NCBI RefSeq assembly: GCF_042655305.1
Contig: NZ_JBHSLR010000009.1
Length of the DNA: 64,000 bases
Direction: 5' to 3' (one strand)
DNA from: Arcanobacterium_A bovis
Lineage (GTDB): Bacteria; Actinomycetota; Actinomycetes; Actinomycetales; Actinomycetaceae
The notes under the pieces were generated by a model that was not told the origin of the DNA, ran no database searches, and worked only from the letters and a program-made list of their open reading frames with translations. This document shows, piece after piece, positions 36,641 through 45,435 of this stretch. The translations under genes and the position numbers were made by a program. The stretch's first letter is position 1. Each line of letters opens with the position of its first letter.

Positions 36641-36667
36641 TCAATCAGTCGTGATTGATTATGAACT

Positions 36668-37798
36668 TTACTTGCAGTTCATGGAGTCAGCGAGCATCTT
36701 GAAATTCTCTTTCATGACGTCCATATAGTCTTTGCTCTTGTCGCGCTTGGTGGCGGCAGGATCAAGAACCTGAACTTTTGCACCTGTTTCATTTGCAACC
36801 GAGTTCGCAACCTTCATCTCCTGATCGGAAGTGGTGAAGATGGTGTTGACGTGATCGCGAGAAACGATTTCTTTGATCTGTGCGATGCGAGCTGGTGATG
36901 GCTCAAGGTCTGGATCAAAGGAAGCAATGCCAATTTGCTTGAGGTTGTTCTCTTTTGCCAAGTAACCGTAAGCGAGGTGAGTTACTACGAAGGAGTGCGT
37001 CGTACACTGTTCTTTCGATAGCGTAGCTTTGAAGTCGCTGGCGAGCTTAGTGAGGTCATCGGCAATCTTCTTGGCGTTCTCCTTGAACTTCTCAGCGTTC
37101 TTCGAGTCGAGTTTTGCAAGTTCATCAGCGATCACCGGAGCAGCTTTTGCAAGGCGGTTCGGATCGGTCCAGAAGTGAGGATCGTTTACACCGTGATTGT
37201 GGCCGTGCTCGTCATGGCCTTCGCCTTCGTGGTCATGACCTTCAGCTTCATGATCGTGCCCCTCAGCCTTGTGATCGTCGTCGTGCTCGTCGTGACCTTT
37301 GGTGTCGTCTTTGTGGTCATCTTTGTGCTCGGCATCGTGGTCATCGTGACCCTTAGCCTCATCTTTGTGATCGTCTGCCTTGGCCTTAGGATCAACGTTT
37401 GGAAGTTCTTCAGAAACCGCAGCAATTTCGGTGCGCGGAAGAAGCGAAACCGACTGCCCGATCTCTAATGACTTCTTGATTTTTGCTGTTTTGATTGCTT
37501 CGTCAATTGATGGAGCCATCGTGGCAAGGTAGATAACGAGGTCAGACTTCTCCATCTTTGCGATCTCTGCAGGTGAGAGCTCTGCGCCGTGTGCATCAGA
37601 GCCAGGGGGTGTGAGGTCATTGACGGCAACGGCGTCACCACCGATCTTCTCAACGAGATAGGTGATCGGGTAGAACGACGTGCTCACATTGAGCTTGGAT
37701 GAATCTTTGGAGCTGTCGTTTGATCCAGAGCATCCTGCTAGGGCAAGAGCCGCGGCACCAACGAGCGCCGCGAATTTCAGTGATAGTTTTTCCTTCAT
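36668..37798 (-). CDS. znuA: Zinc ABC transporter substrate-binding lipoprotein ZnuA
   Basis: The extracytoplasmic zinc-binding protein of the importer, 376 residues. It has a lipoprotein signal peptide with lipobox LALAGC (C23), then a cluster A-I fold: FYPITYLVEKIGGD, DAHGAELSPAEI, NDPHFWTDPNRL, TTHSFVVTHLAYGYLA and the final Asp-bearing strand. Between the halves is a long His/Asp/Lys-rich loop (coding bases about 37183-37372), the hallmark of high-affinity zinc uptake proteins. ATG 37798 is chosen; an upstream in-frame ATG at 37813 lies within the presumed promoter. It has no Shine-Dalgarno, so leaderless translation is likely. Confidence 0.93.
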   Translation of the reverse strand: MKEKLSLKFAALVGAAALALAGCSGSNDSSKDSSKLNVSTSFYPITYLVEKIGGDAVAVNDLTPPGSDAHGAELSPAEIAKMEKSDLVIYLATMAPSIDEAIKTAKIKKSLEIGQSVSLLPRTEIAAVSEELPNVDPKAKADDHKDEAKGHDDHDAEHKDDHKDDTKGHDEHDDDHKAEGHDHEAEGHDHEGEGHDEHGHNHGVNDPHFWTDPNRLAKAAPVIADELAKLDSKNAEKFKENAKKIADDLTKLASDFKATLSKEQCTTHSFVVTHLAYGYLAKENNLKQIGIASFDPDLEPSPARIAQIKEIVSRDHVNTIFTTSDQEMKVANSVANETGAKVQVLDPAATKRDKSKDYMDVMKENFKMLADSMNCK

Positions 37799-37805
37799 GC
37801 AAACT

Positions 37806-37834
37806 ATTCTCATTAGTTTTCATTAAGGAGTCAA
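37806..37834 (-). promoter_or_regulatory. znuA promoter with candidate Zur half-sites
   Basis: On the minus strand TTGACT (37834-37829), a 17-bp spacer and GAGAAT (37811-37806) are followed 7 bases later by the znuA ATG. Two direct 10-bp repeats, TAATGAAAAC and TAATGAGAAT (37825-37806), cover the spacer and -10. The AATGA-rich units resemble actinobacterial Zur half-sites. Confidence 0.6.
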
Positions 37835-37884
37835 GTGTAGAGTGTGTGATATTGCACTATTCTTTGGGAAATGTGTGAGCGCGT

Positions 37885-37914
37885 TTCGTAGCCGCAACAA
37901 TACTTACGTACAAT
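37885..37914 (+). promoter_or_regulatory. Candidate glyS promoter with a long leader
   Basis: TTCGTA (37885-37890), 18 bp, TACAAT (37909-37914) could drive glyS and would leave a leader of about 150 bases. That leader contains a small hairpin, CCACATC / GATGTGG, just ahead of the ribosome site. No T-box sequence is recognisable. Confidence 0.4.
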
Positions 37915-38068
37915 CAAACGCAGGAGCGCACGATCGTTGAAGCGATAATTTGGCGATTTAACTGCGTTAATACGTTCAGCTGCCGGATTCGGTGCTTGGA
38001 CACTGCCACAGCCAGTGGTAGAAAATCACCACATCATCCAGATGTGGACTCAACAAGGAGTGTATTTC

Positions 38069-39463
38069 ATGGCAAAACCAGCGCCATCACGGTTGGATAA
38101 CGTAATTTCGCTTGCAAAGCGTCGTGGCTTCGTATTTCCTGCGGGCGAGATTTACGGCGGAACTCGATCCGCATGGGACTATGGCCCACTCGGCGTCGAA
38201 CTCAAAGAAAACATTAAGCGCCAATGGTGGAAAGCAAACGTTACTGCTCGCGAGGACGTCGTCGGCCTCGATTCCTCGATCATTTTACCGCGTGAGGTAT
38301 GGGTTGCTTCTGGCCACGTGGCCACATTCTCAGATCCTTTGGTTGAATGTACCAGTTGCCACAAGCGCTTGCGTGAAGATCAGTTGATCGAAGAATACGC
38401 AGCAAAGAAGGGCATTTCGGAAGAAGAAGTGTCGATGGCGGACGTCCCATGCCCAAACTGTGGCAATCGCGGAACGTGGACTGAGTCTAAGCCATTCTCC
38501 GGCTTGCTCAAGACCTTCCTCGGCCCGGTAGACGACGAGTCTGGCCTGCATTACCTGCGTCCAGAAACGGCACAGGGTATTTTCGTCAACTTCAATAACG
38601 TGCTTACCACCGCCCGTCGTAAGCCACCATTTGGCATTGGTCAGGTTGGAAAGTCCTTCCGTAACGAGATCACGCCCGGAAACTTCATCTTCCGTACCCG
38701 CGAATTTGAGCAGATGGAGCTGGAGTTCTTCGTCAAGCCAGGGGAGGATGAGCAGTGGCATCAGTCTTGGATCGACGCTCGTCTTGACTGGTACAAGGAC
38801 TTGGGTGTGAATCCAGACAATCTGCGCCTTTACGAGCACCCACAGGCAAAGCTCTCCCATTACTCGAAGCGCACGGTAGATATCGAGTACCGCTTCGGTT
38901 TCCAGGGTAGTGAGTGGGGAGAACTCGAGGGCATCGCCAACCGCACCGATTTTGATCTTTCCTCCCACTCTGAGGCTTCCGGTAAGAAGCTCGAATACTT
39001 CGATCAAGCCACGGGCGAGCGTTACACTCCGTATGTGATTGAGCCGTCGGCAGGTTTGACCCGCTCAATGATGGCGTTCTTGGTCGAGGCTTACACCGAA
39101 GATGAGGCACCAAATACCAAGGGTGGCGTGGACAAGCGCATCGTATTGAAGCTGGATCCACGTTTGGCACCGGTTAAGGCTGCCGTCTTGCCACTCTCGC
39201 GTTCGGAACAGCTCTCACCGTTGGCACGTGAAATTGCAGCTAAGTTGCGTCGTAACTGGAATATCGATTTCGACGACGCCGGTGCGGTTGGCCGCCGTTA
39301 CCGCCGTCAGGACGAAATCGGAACTCCGTACTGCATTACGGTTGATTTCGACTCGCTTGAGGACGACGCCGTTACCGTGCGTGATCGCGATACGATGGCA
39401 CAGATTCGTATTCCGATTGCCGAAGTTGAGCAGTTCCTCGCAGGAAAGCTTATCGGCGCCTAA
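38069..39463 (+). CDS. glyS: Glycyl-tRNA synthetase (alpha-2 type)
   Basis: This is a class II aminoacyl-tRNA synthetase, 464 residues, charging tRNA-Gly. It has RRGFVFPAGEIYGG at the N-terminus, motif 2 region GKSFRNEITPGNFIFRTREFEQMELEFF, motif 3 EPSAGLTRSMMAFL, and an anticodon-binding domain. Two CxxC pairs (CTSCHK and CPNCGNRG) flank an inserted helix and form a zinc-ribbon-like element. AAGGAG (38055-38060) lies 8 bases before ATG 38069, which gives the usual MAKPAPSRLD; an earlier in-frame ATG (38015) is not supported. Confidence 0.96.
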   Translation: MAKPAPSRLDNVISLAKRRGFVFPAGEIYGGTRSAWDYGPLGVELKENIKRQWWKANVTAREDVVGLDSSIILPREVWVASGHVATFSDPLVECTSCHKRLREDQLIEEYAAKKGISEEEVSMADVPCPNCGNRGTWTESKPFSGLLKTFLGPVDDESGLHYLRPETAQGIFVNFNNVLTTARRKPPFGIGQVGKSFRNEITPGNFIFRTREFEQMELEFFVKPGEDEQWHQSWIDARLDWYKDLGVNPDNLRLYEHPQAKLSHYSKRTVDIEYRFGFQGSEWGELEGIANRTDFDLSSHSEASGKKLEYFDQATGERYTPYVIEPSAGLTRSMMAFLVEAYTEDEAPNTKGGVDKRIVLKLDPRLAPVKAAVLPLSRSEQLSPLAREIAAKLRRNWNIDFDDAGAVGRRYRRQDEIGTPYCITVDFDSLEDDAVTVRDRDTMAQIRIPIAEVEQFLAGKLIGA

Positions 39464-39477
39464 GGCAAGGATAATTT

Positions 39478-40833
39478 GTGAAGTTCTTCAAGAATGCGGA
39501 GGGTGCGGACGGCAACGAACGCGCCCTCCCGCGCTCTGTTGACCAGATTCCTTACGGAGCCGATAGTGCTCACGAGTTGCCGATGGCAGAGCATACGCAT
39601 GCCCATTCGCATTCCCATTCTCACTCGGCACCGCTTAATCTTGATCCTGAGAAGCGAAAAAAAGTTGTGCGCATCCTCAGTGTCATCATCGTGCCGCTCG
39701 CGATACTCACGGTTATCGCGATGATCATTTTGTGGCCTTCAGCTAAGGAATCTCGAGTTGGCACCCACCCGCTCAACGCGCCTGGTACATCGAAGGTCGT
39801 GGGCGAAATTTCGGTTATAGGTGCCAGTGACGTAAACGGTCAAACACCGGTGAAAATGAAAGTTGATGGGGTAGAAGTGCCTATCAGCGTGCCATTTGAA
39901 ATCGTCAAGAACGGATTGCGAGTGGGGGATGAAGTCGAAGCACTTTTTACTCCTCAGTCGATCGACACCGGCATCGCTTATATTTTCGTAGACTTCCATC
40001 GCAGCACTCCTTTGTTGCTTATTGCCGTTGTATATGTGCTGGTAGTAGCACTTGTTGCGCGTGGCAAGGGTCTTGCTGCTCTCGTCGGTTTGGCCGCCTC
40101 CCTCGCTGTGGTGGTTTTGTTTTTGCTACCCGCCCTTATGGCTGGCAAGCCAGCATTTTTGGTGGTGGCGGTGGGTTCAGCTGCAATGATGTTTGCGTCG
40201 ATATATTTCGCACATGGTATTTCGATTAGAACGACGACGGCGGTGCTGGGCACTTTTGCTGGCCTTATGATCACGGCCTTTGCTGCGGTGCTTTCAATTG
40301 GCACAACGAAACTGACTGGCACATACAGTGACGCAGCTATTTCGCTAACTGGCTACCTGCCAGATGTTTCTATGCAGCAGATATTGTTGGCAGGAATGGT
40401 GCTTGCCGGTTTGGGTGCTCTGAACGACGTTACAATCACCCAGGTATCTACGGTGTGGGAGTTGCACGCCGCCAATCCGACGGCGAGCCGCCAACAGTTA
40501 GTGCGGCAAGGGATGATCGTCGGCCGTGACCATATCGCCTCAACGGTATATACCTTGGCATTTGCCTATGTTGGTACTGCGTTGCCATTGCTCATGGCTG
40601 CTGCATTGATTGATCGCGGATTTCTTGACTTCTTCGTGATTGGTGAGGTGGCAGAAGAAATCATTCGCACGCTCGTCGCCTCAATTGGACTCGTTCTCGC
40701 CATTCCAATGACCACCGCGATTGCGGCGGTGCTCGCTCCCGTGTCGCCAAGTAAGGAAAAACATTCGTCTGTTACTGCGAAGGCAACGGGCAAGTCCAAA
40801 GGTAAACATGTGTCCACAAAGGAAGGCTCCTAG
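39478..40833 (+). CDS. YibE/F family membrane protein with a His-rich N-terminus
   Basis: A 451-residue YibE/F-like membrane protein. The N-terminal cytoplasmic part contains the histidine repeat HTHAHSHSHSHS (about residues 39-50), then one helix, an extracytoplasmic domain, and a bundle of about seven helices (TPLLLIAVVYVLVVALVARGKGLAALVGL and following) with GALNDVTITQVSTVWEL, a YibE/F signature. Function is not known; transport has been proposed. It starts with GTG 39478, 14 bp after glyS, and dusB follows overlapping by 1 bp. The histidine run suggests metal binding. Confidence 0.83.
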   Translation: MKFFKNAEGADGNERALPRSVDQIPYGADSAHELPMAEHTHAHSHSHSHSAPLNLDPEKRKKVVRILSVIIVPLAILTVIAMIILWPSAKESRVGTHPLNAPGTSKVVGEISVIGASDVNGQTPVKMKVDGVEVPISVPFEIVKNGLRVGDEVEALFTPQSIDTGIAYIFVDFHRSTPLLLIAVVYVLVVALVARGKGLAALVGLAASLAVVVLFLLPALMAGKPAFLVVAVGSAAMMFASIYFAHGISIRTTTAVLGTFAGLMITAFAAVLSIGTTKLTGTYSDAAISLTGYLPDVSMQQILLAGMVLAGLGALNDVTITQVSTVWELHAANPTASRQQLVRQGMIVGRDHIASTVYTLAFAYVGTALPLLMAAALIDRGFLDFFVIGEVAEEIIRTLVASIGLVLAIPMTTAIAAVLAPVSPSKEKHSSVTAKATGKSKGKHVSTKEGS

Positions 40834-42044
40834 TGATAAATATTGGAGCAGTCTCGCTCGGAACCCCCATGATGCTTTCGCCGATGGCAGGAGTTACTAA
40901 TCCGCCTTTTCGCCAGATCTGCCGTGAATTTGGGCAGCAGGGCGCCGAAATTGCTGGTTATGAAGCCCGCAGTGGCCGAACCGTTGGAAACCTTGCCCCT
41001 GCTGGGCTCTATATATGCGAGATGATCACCACTCGCGCATTGGTAGAACGAATCCCTGAAACGCTCAATATGGTCAAGCCTGATGAGGGGGATCCAGTTC
41101 GCTCCGTGCAACTTTATGGAGTTCAACCAGCAACGACTGCCGCAGCTGTCAAGATACTGGTTGAAGAAGAACTTGCCGATCATATTGACCTCAATTTCGG
41201 TTGCCCCGTTCCGAAAGTGACTCGCAAGGGTGGCGGATCAGCCTTGCCGTGGAAACACGACCTCTATGAAGACGTGGTGAAATCAGCTGTGCGAGCTGCA
41301 CAAACGGCATCGCGTGGACGAACGCATGAGGTTCCAGTAACGGCTAAATTCCGTATCGGTATCGACGCCGATCACGAGACTTTCCGTGATGTGGCGCGTA
41401 TTTCGCGCAGCGCGGGAATTAGTGGGCTTACCTTGCATGCGAGAACCACAGAGCAGCATTATGCGGGGCAAGCTGATTGGGAGAAAATTGCAATTCTCAA
41501 AGAGATTTCCGATTTGCCGGTTTTTGGCAACGGTGATGTTTTTGAAGCAGAGGACGCAAACCGGATGATGGCACAAACGGGTTGCGACGGCGTCGTCATC
41601 GGGCGTGGGTGTCAGGGCAGGCCGTGGATTTTCTACGATCTTGCTGCCCATTTGCACGGCAGTGAGGCGCGATACCGACCCACTTTGCGTGAAGTCGCCC
41701 AAGTTATCCTGCGTCATGCCCAGTTATCAGTCGAGCATTTTAACGATGAACACCGCGCTTTGCGCGAGATGCGAAAGCATATGAGCTGGTACATGCGAGG
41801 CTTCGCAGTGGGCGGGGAAATACGCCATCAGCTCGGCCTTGTATCTACGCTTGCTGAGTTGGAAGAACGGCTCAATTCCTTGGATCTTGATCAGGAGTAT
41901 CCACAGGCAGCGAGCGGGCAACGGGGGCGTGCTGGCAATCCAAAGCGGCCGCATTTGCCCGAGTTTTGGCTCGAAAGCCACCTGCTTAATAGTGCCCAGC
42001 AAGCCAAGATTCATGAAGCCGAAATTGGGATTTCTGGCGGTTAA
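40833..42044 (+). CDS. dusB: tRNA-dihydrouridine synthase (DusB-like)
   Basis: An FMN-dependent enzyme that reduces uridine in the D-loop of tRNA. The 403-residue protein has LSPMAGVTNPPFR, the catalytic cysteine loop LNFGCPVPKVTRKGGGSAL, RIGIDADHETF, LHARTTEQHYAGQADW, VFGNGDVF and GRGCQGRPWIF, all in the Dus order. AAGGAAGG lies before GTG 40833, which overlaps the YibE/F stop by one base. The exact target uridine is not readable. The C-terminal helical part ends normally. Confidence 0.93.
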   Translation: MINIGAVSLGTPMMLSPMAGVTNPPFRQICREFGQQGAEIAGYEARSGRTVGNLAPAGLYICEMITTRALVERIPETLNMVKPDEGDPVRSVQLYGVQPATTAAAVKILVEEELADHIDLNFGCPVPKVTRKGGGSALPWKHDLYEDVVKSAVRAAQTASRGRTHEVPVTAKFRIGIDADHETFRDVARISRSAGISGLTLHARTTEQHYAGQADWEKIAILKEISDLPVFGNGDVFEAEDANRMMAQTGCDGVVIGRGCQGRPWIFYDLAAHLHGSEARYRPTLREVAQVILRHAQLSVEHFNDEHRALREMRKHMSWYMRGFAVGGEIRHQLGLVSTLAELEERLNSLDLDQEYPQAASGQRGRAGNPKRPHLPEFWLESHLLNSAQQAKIHEAEIGISGG

Positions 42045-42135
42045 TACAGCTCCAAAACTGTGACTTTGGCGCATTCTTCGTATATGTATGTGCGTTGAGT
42101 GCCACTTCGAGCACAAAATCGCTATCGTTGATACT

Positions 42136-43404
42136 GTGCAGACGCAGTATGAATCCCAAGATATTGAGCGGTGGGTACCTGAGCCACCCAAGAACAATAC
42201 CCGTACCGATTTCGAACGGGATCGGGCGCGCGTCTTGCACTCCTCTGCTTTGCGGCGTCTCGGCGCAAAAACCCAGGTGCTAGGGCCAGAGTCAGATGAT
42301 TTTATCCGCACTCGACTCACACATTCGCTCGAAGTCGCACAAGTAGGCCGTTCGCTGGCGAAGATTCTCGGCTGCGATCCAGATATTGTGGAAACCGCTT
42401 GCCTGTGCCACGATATCGGACACCCACCATTTGGTCACAACGGAGAACGCGCACTCAACGAGCTGCTATCAGATATTGGCGGATTCGAAGGCAACGCCCA
42501 AACGCTACGGGTACTTAGCCGTCTCGAGCCGAAACGTTTTCATTCTGACGGGCGCTCAGCTGGTCTTAACCTCACCCGCGCTACTGTGGACGCTACAATC
42601 AAATACCCATGGGCGCAAGGTGAGGGACCGGCGTCGAAAGCGAATAAATTCGGCGCGTACGACGACGATCTCGATGTCTTCCATTGGGCGCACGGCGAAC
42701 ACGGTTGGGAGCGTTGCGTAGAAGCACAGATCATGGATCTCTCGGACGATATCGCCTATTCCGTACACGATCTGGAAGACGCCGTTGTACACAGTACCGC
42801 CAATACCTCGCGTTTTGTGCGTCGTCCTTTGGCAATGGCAAATATGATGGCAGAACGCGAAGCAATCTTCGAATCGACTATGGAATGGTATCGTCCCAGC
42901 TTGTCGGTTGATGATTTGGCACAAGCATTTGAGCGAATTACAAAAATGGACTCGTGGCCGCGCGAGTTCTGTGGTTCTTTGCGCGATTTGGCAATGCTCA
43001 AGGATCTTACGTCTGATTTGATCGGGCGGTTTGTGCGCGATGTTGCTCAAGCCACCTTGGCTGAGCACGGTACCGAGCCGCTTCTTCGCTATAACGCACA
43101 CGTGGTTGTTCCTGAAGAGACCAAGGCTGAGATTTTGCTGCTCAAAGGCATTGCGGTGTACTACGTGATGCAACCGCGCGAGCATGAGCCGGTTTATTAT
43201 GAGCAGCGCACTGTGCTCTTTGACCTTATGGACGCGATTAGCGAATCTCCTCGCGAGCGGCTCGAATCGGTATTTTTAGGATTTTGGGATTCTGCCTCCA
43301 CCGACGCTGAACGTCGGCGCGTTATCGCAGATCAGATCGCTTCATTGACCGATCAATCGGCCCGCCAATGGCATGCGCAATTATGTGGAATGCTGCGCAA
43401 TTAA
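42136..43404 (+). CDS. dgt: Deoxyguanosinetriphosphate triphosphohydrolase-like protein (HD domain)
   Basis: An HD-domain dNTPase, which removes triphosphate from deoxynucleotides. It shows ERWVPEPPKNN and FERDRARVLHSSALRRLGAKTQV at the N-terminus and the metal ligands H63 (LTHSLEV), H92-D93 (CHDIGHPPFGHNGE) and a later Asp in LSDDIAYSVHDLEDA. The upstream ATG (42088) would add 16 residues (CVECHFEHK...) not typical of the family; GTG 42136, 7 bases after TATCGT and without a ribosome site, is preferred as a leaderless start. dnaG follows after 27 bp, a common pairing in actinobacteria. Confidence 0.9.
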   Translation: MQTQYESQDIERWVPEPPKNNTRTDFERDRARVLHSSALRRLGAKTQVLGPESDDFIRTRLTHSLEVAQVGRSLAKILGCDPDIVETACLCHDIGHPPFGHNGERALNELLSDIGGFEGNAQTLRVLSRLEPKRFHSDGRSAGLNLTRATVDATIKYPWAQGEGPASKANKFGAYDDDLDVFHWAHGEHGWERCVEAQIMDLSDDIAYSVHDLEDAVVHSTANTSRFVRRPLAMANMMAEREAIFESTMEWYRPSLSVDDLAQAFERITKMDSWPREFCGSLRDLAMLKDLTSDLIGRFVRDVAQATLAEHGTEPLLRYNAHVVVPEETKAEILLLKGIAVYYVMQPREHEPVYYEQRTVLFDLMDAISESPRERLESVFLGFWDSASTDAERRRVIADQIASLTDQSARQWHAQLCGMLRN

Positions 43405-43419
43405 GCGGAGCGGTTTCGG

Positions 43420-43425
43420 TAGAAT
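43420..43425 (+). promoter_or_regulatory. Candidate -10 of a leaderless dnaG promoter
   Basis: TAGAAT ends 6 bases before the dnaG ATG; no Shine-Dalgarno is present in the dgt-dnaG gap. A -35 is not obvious. Confidence 0.5.
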
Positions 43426-43431
43426 ACAGCT

Positions 43432-45432
43432 ATGGCAGGACTCATTAAGCGCGAGATCATCGACGAAGTGCGCGAACGCACGCGCATTGAAGATGTGATT
43501 TCAGAGTACATCACGCTCAAATCTGCTGGTACTGGTTCGCTTAAAGGTCTGTGCCCTTTTCATGATGAAAAGACTCCATCGTTCAATGTGCGCCCGCATG
43601 TGGGGCGTTGGCATTGCTTCGGCTGCGGTGAAGGCGGCGATGCCATTTCTTTTGTTGAGAAGATAGAGCATATCTCCTTCGTTGAATCGGTGGAAATGCT
43701 CGCGCGTAAGGCTGGAATCCACGTTGAGTATGAAGAGGACTCTTCGCAGCGAGATCGCCATCGTGGTGAGCCAACGCGCTCGCGATTAGTAGACGCGCAT
43801 CGAGTAGCGCAGGAGTTTTATTCGCGTCAGCTGTTGACGCCGGAGGGCAAGGCAGCGAAAGAAATGCTCTACGAGCGTGGTTTCGACGACGCCGTAATTG
43901 CGTCCTATCGCATTGGCTATTCTCCCAATAGCTGGGATTCGCTGTTGAAAGAGCTGCGCAAGCGCGGCTTCACTGAGAAGGAGATTCTCGCTTCTGGCCT
44001 TGCCACCCAAGGTACACGCGGCGTTTATGATCGTTTTCGTGGCAGAGTGATGTGGCCGATTCACTCAATTACTGGTGATCCGATCGGTTTCGGAGCTCGC
44101 AAAATGAATAATGACGACGACGGTCCTAAGTACCTGAACACGCCTGAGACGAGCATTTACAAGAAATCGCAGGTGCTTTATGGCCTTGATCGCGCGAAAA
44201 AGGCGATTTCTACCGATCGAAAAATTGTGGTGGTTGAGGGGTACACCGATGTGATGGCAGCGCATCTGGCTGGTATTCCGCATGCCGTGGCGACGTGCGG
44301 TACTGCGTTCGGACATGAACATGTGAAGATCGCGCGGCGTTTGTTACGCGATACTCAAGGCCCGAGTGCTGGAGTAATGCTCCATACTGGGCAAAGTTAT
44401 GGCGGCGAAGTTATCTTCACGTTTGACGGTGATGCGGCGGGACAAAAAGCTGCTATTCGCGCATTTCAAGAAGATCAAAACTTTGGCGCACAGACTTTCG
44501 TGGCGATTTCTCCAGGTGGCTTAGACCCATGTGATGTACGGATGAAATATGGCGATGCGGCTGTGCGTGAAATCGTGGCATCGCGCGAGCCACTGTTCGC
44601 ATTTGTGATTCGTTCCTTGCTTAAGGATATTTCCTTGCATACTGCCGAAGGACGCGCCGCGGGATTGCGCAGTGCTGCGCCAATTGTGGCATCGATCAAA
44701 GACCGCGTATTGCGTAGTGAATACACTCGTGAGCTAGCTGGCTGGCTAGGCATGGACGAAAACTCCGTTCGCTTGTCGGTTGACGAAGCACAAAAGCTTC
44801 TTCGGGGTGTAACGCCTGCGATTTCCCAGTTTGCTTCTTCTGATGTACGAGATGTGCAAGAAACTTCACCAGATTCCGAAAAGAATACGCCGATATTGAA
44901 AGATAAAGAGCTTATCAAAGATCCGGTAGAAAAAGTCGAACGCGCTGCTCTCGAAATCGCTGTACAGCTACCGCGGATGGCAATGGAAGCAAATATTCAA
45001 AGTTTGCCGAGTCAGTCGTTTGTTTTTCCGTTGCACCGAGCTATTTTTGAACGCATTAGTGAAATTGGTGGCGTGCAGCGGTATCACGATTATGTTGAGC
45101 AACTGCTGGCGCAAGGAATCGGGCAAGTTGATGCAGAAGCCCGCGGATGCGCGTGGTATGTGAATACACTTATGGACGGTGCTGATCCCCAAGTATATCG
45201 GGCAATAGCGCAACTTTCCGTTGAGCCTATCGCTGAAGAACGTGCATCGGATATGTGGCGCTATGTGCGCGGCGTGATGATGTCGCTGGTGCGGCACGGT
45301 TTCATGCGCCAAATTGCAGACGTACGTAGCGAGATGCAGCGATGTGATGATTCCACCCAGCAGGCTGCATTATTTCAACGCCTCATTGAACTCGAGAATC
45401 AGCGCCGTCTTTTCGACGAAACCGATACCTGA
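43432..45432 (+). CDS. dnaG: DNA primase
   Basis: DnaG makes RNA primers for replication. The 666-residue protein has the CHC2 zinc finger (C41, H44, C62, C65), the RNA polymerase domain with VVVEGYTDVMAAHLAG (TOPRIM glutamate) and FTFDGDAAGQKAA (acidic pair), and a C-terminal helicase-binding region. Between RRLLRD and GGEVIFTFD there are about 16 residues (TQGPSAGVMLHTGQSY), which may be slightly longer than in relatives. Its stop lies 3 bp from the end of the convergent DUF6457 gene. Confidence 0.96.
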   Translation: MAGLIKREIIDEVRERTRIEDVISEYITLKSAGTGSLKGLCPFHDEKTPSFNVRPHVGRWHCFGCGEGGDAISFVEKIEHISFVESVEMLARKAGIHVEYEEDSSQRDRHRGEPTRSRLVDAHRVAQEFYSRQLLTPEGKAAKEMLYERGFDDAVIASYRIGYSPNSWDSLLKELRKRGFTEKEILASGLATQGTRGVYDRFRGRVMWPIHSITGDPIGFGARKMNNDDDGPKYLNTPETSIYKKSQVLYGLDRAKKAISTDRKIVVVEGYTDVMAAHLAGIPHAVATCGTAFGHEHVKIARRLLRDTQGPSAGVMLHTGQSYGGEVIFTFDGDAAGQKAAIRAFQEDQNFGAQTFVAISPGGLDPCDVRMKYGDAAVREIVASREPLFAFVIRSLLKDISLHTAEGRAAGLRSAAPIVASIKDRVLRSEYTRELAGWLGMDENSVRLSVDEAQKLLRGVTPAISQFASSDVRDVQETSPDSEKNTPILKDKELIKDPVEKVERAALEIAVQLPRMAMEANIQSLPSQSFVFPLHRAIFERISEIGGVQRYHDYVEQLLAQGIGQVDAEARGCAWYVNTLMDGADPQVYRAIAQLSVEPIAEERASDMWRYVRGVMMSLVRHGFMRQIADVRSEMQRCDDSTQQAALFQRLIELENQRRLFDETDT

Positions 45433-45435
45433 GAT

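Noticed and set aside
37806..37834. An in-frame ATG at 37813 as znuA start
   Set aside because: It lies in the -10/repeat region and would add residues before an otherwise normal lipoprotein signal.
37915..38068. T-box or glycine riboswitch before glyS
   Set aside because: No T-box core or specifier arm and no glycine aptamer core could be recognised.
42088..42135. Upstream ATG for dgt
   Set aside because: It would add a Cys/His-containing N-terminus not typical of the family and has no ribosome site; GTG 42136 fits family length better, though this is not certain.
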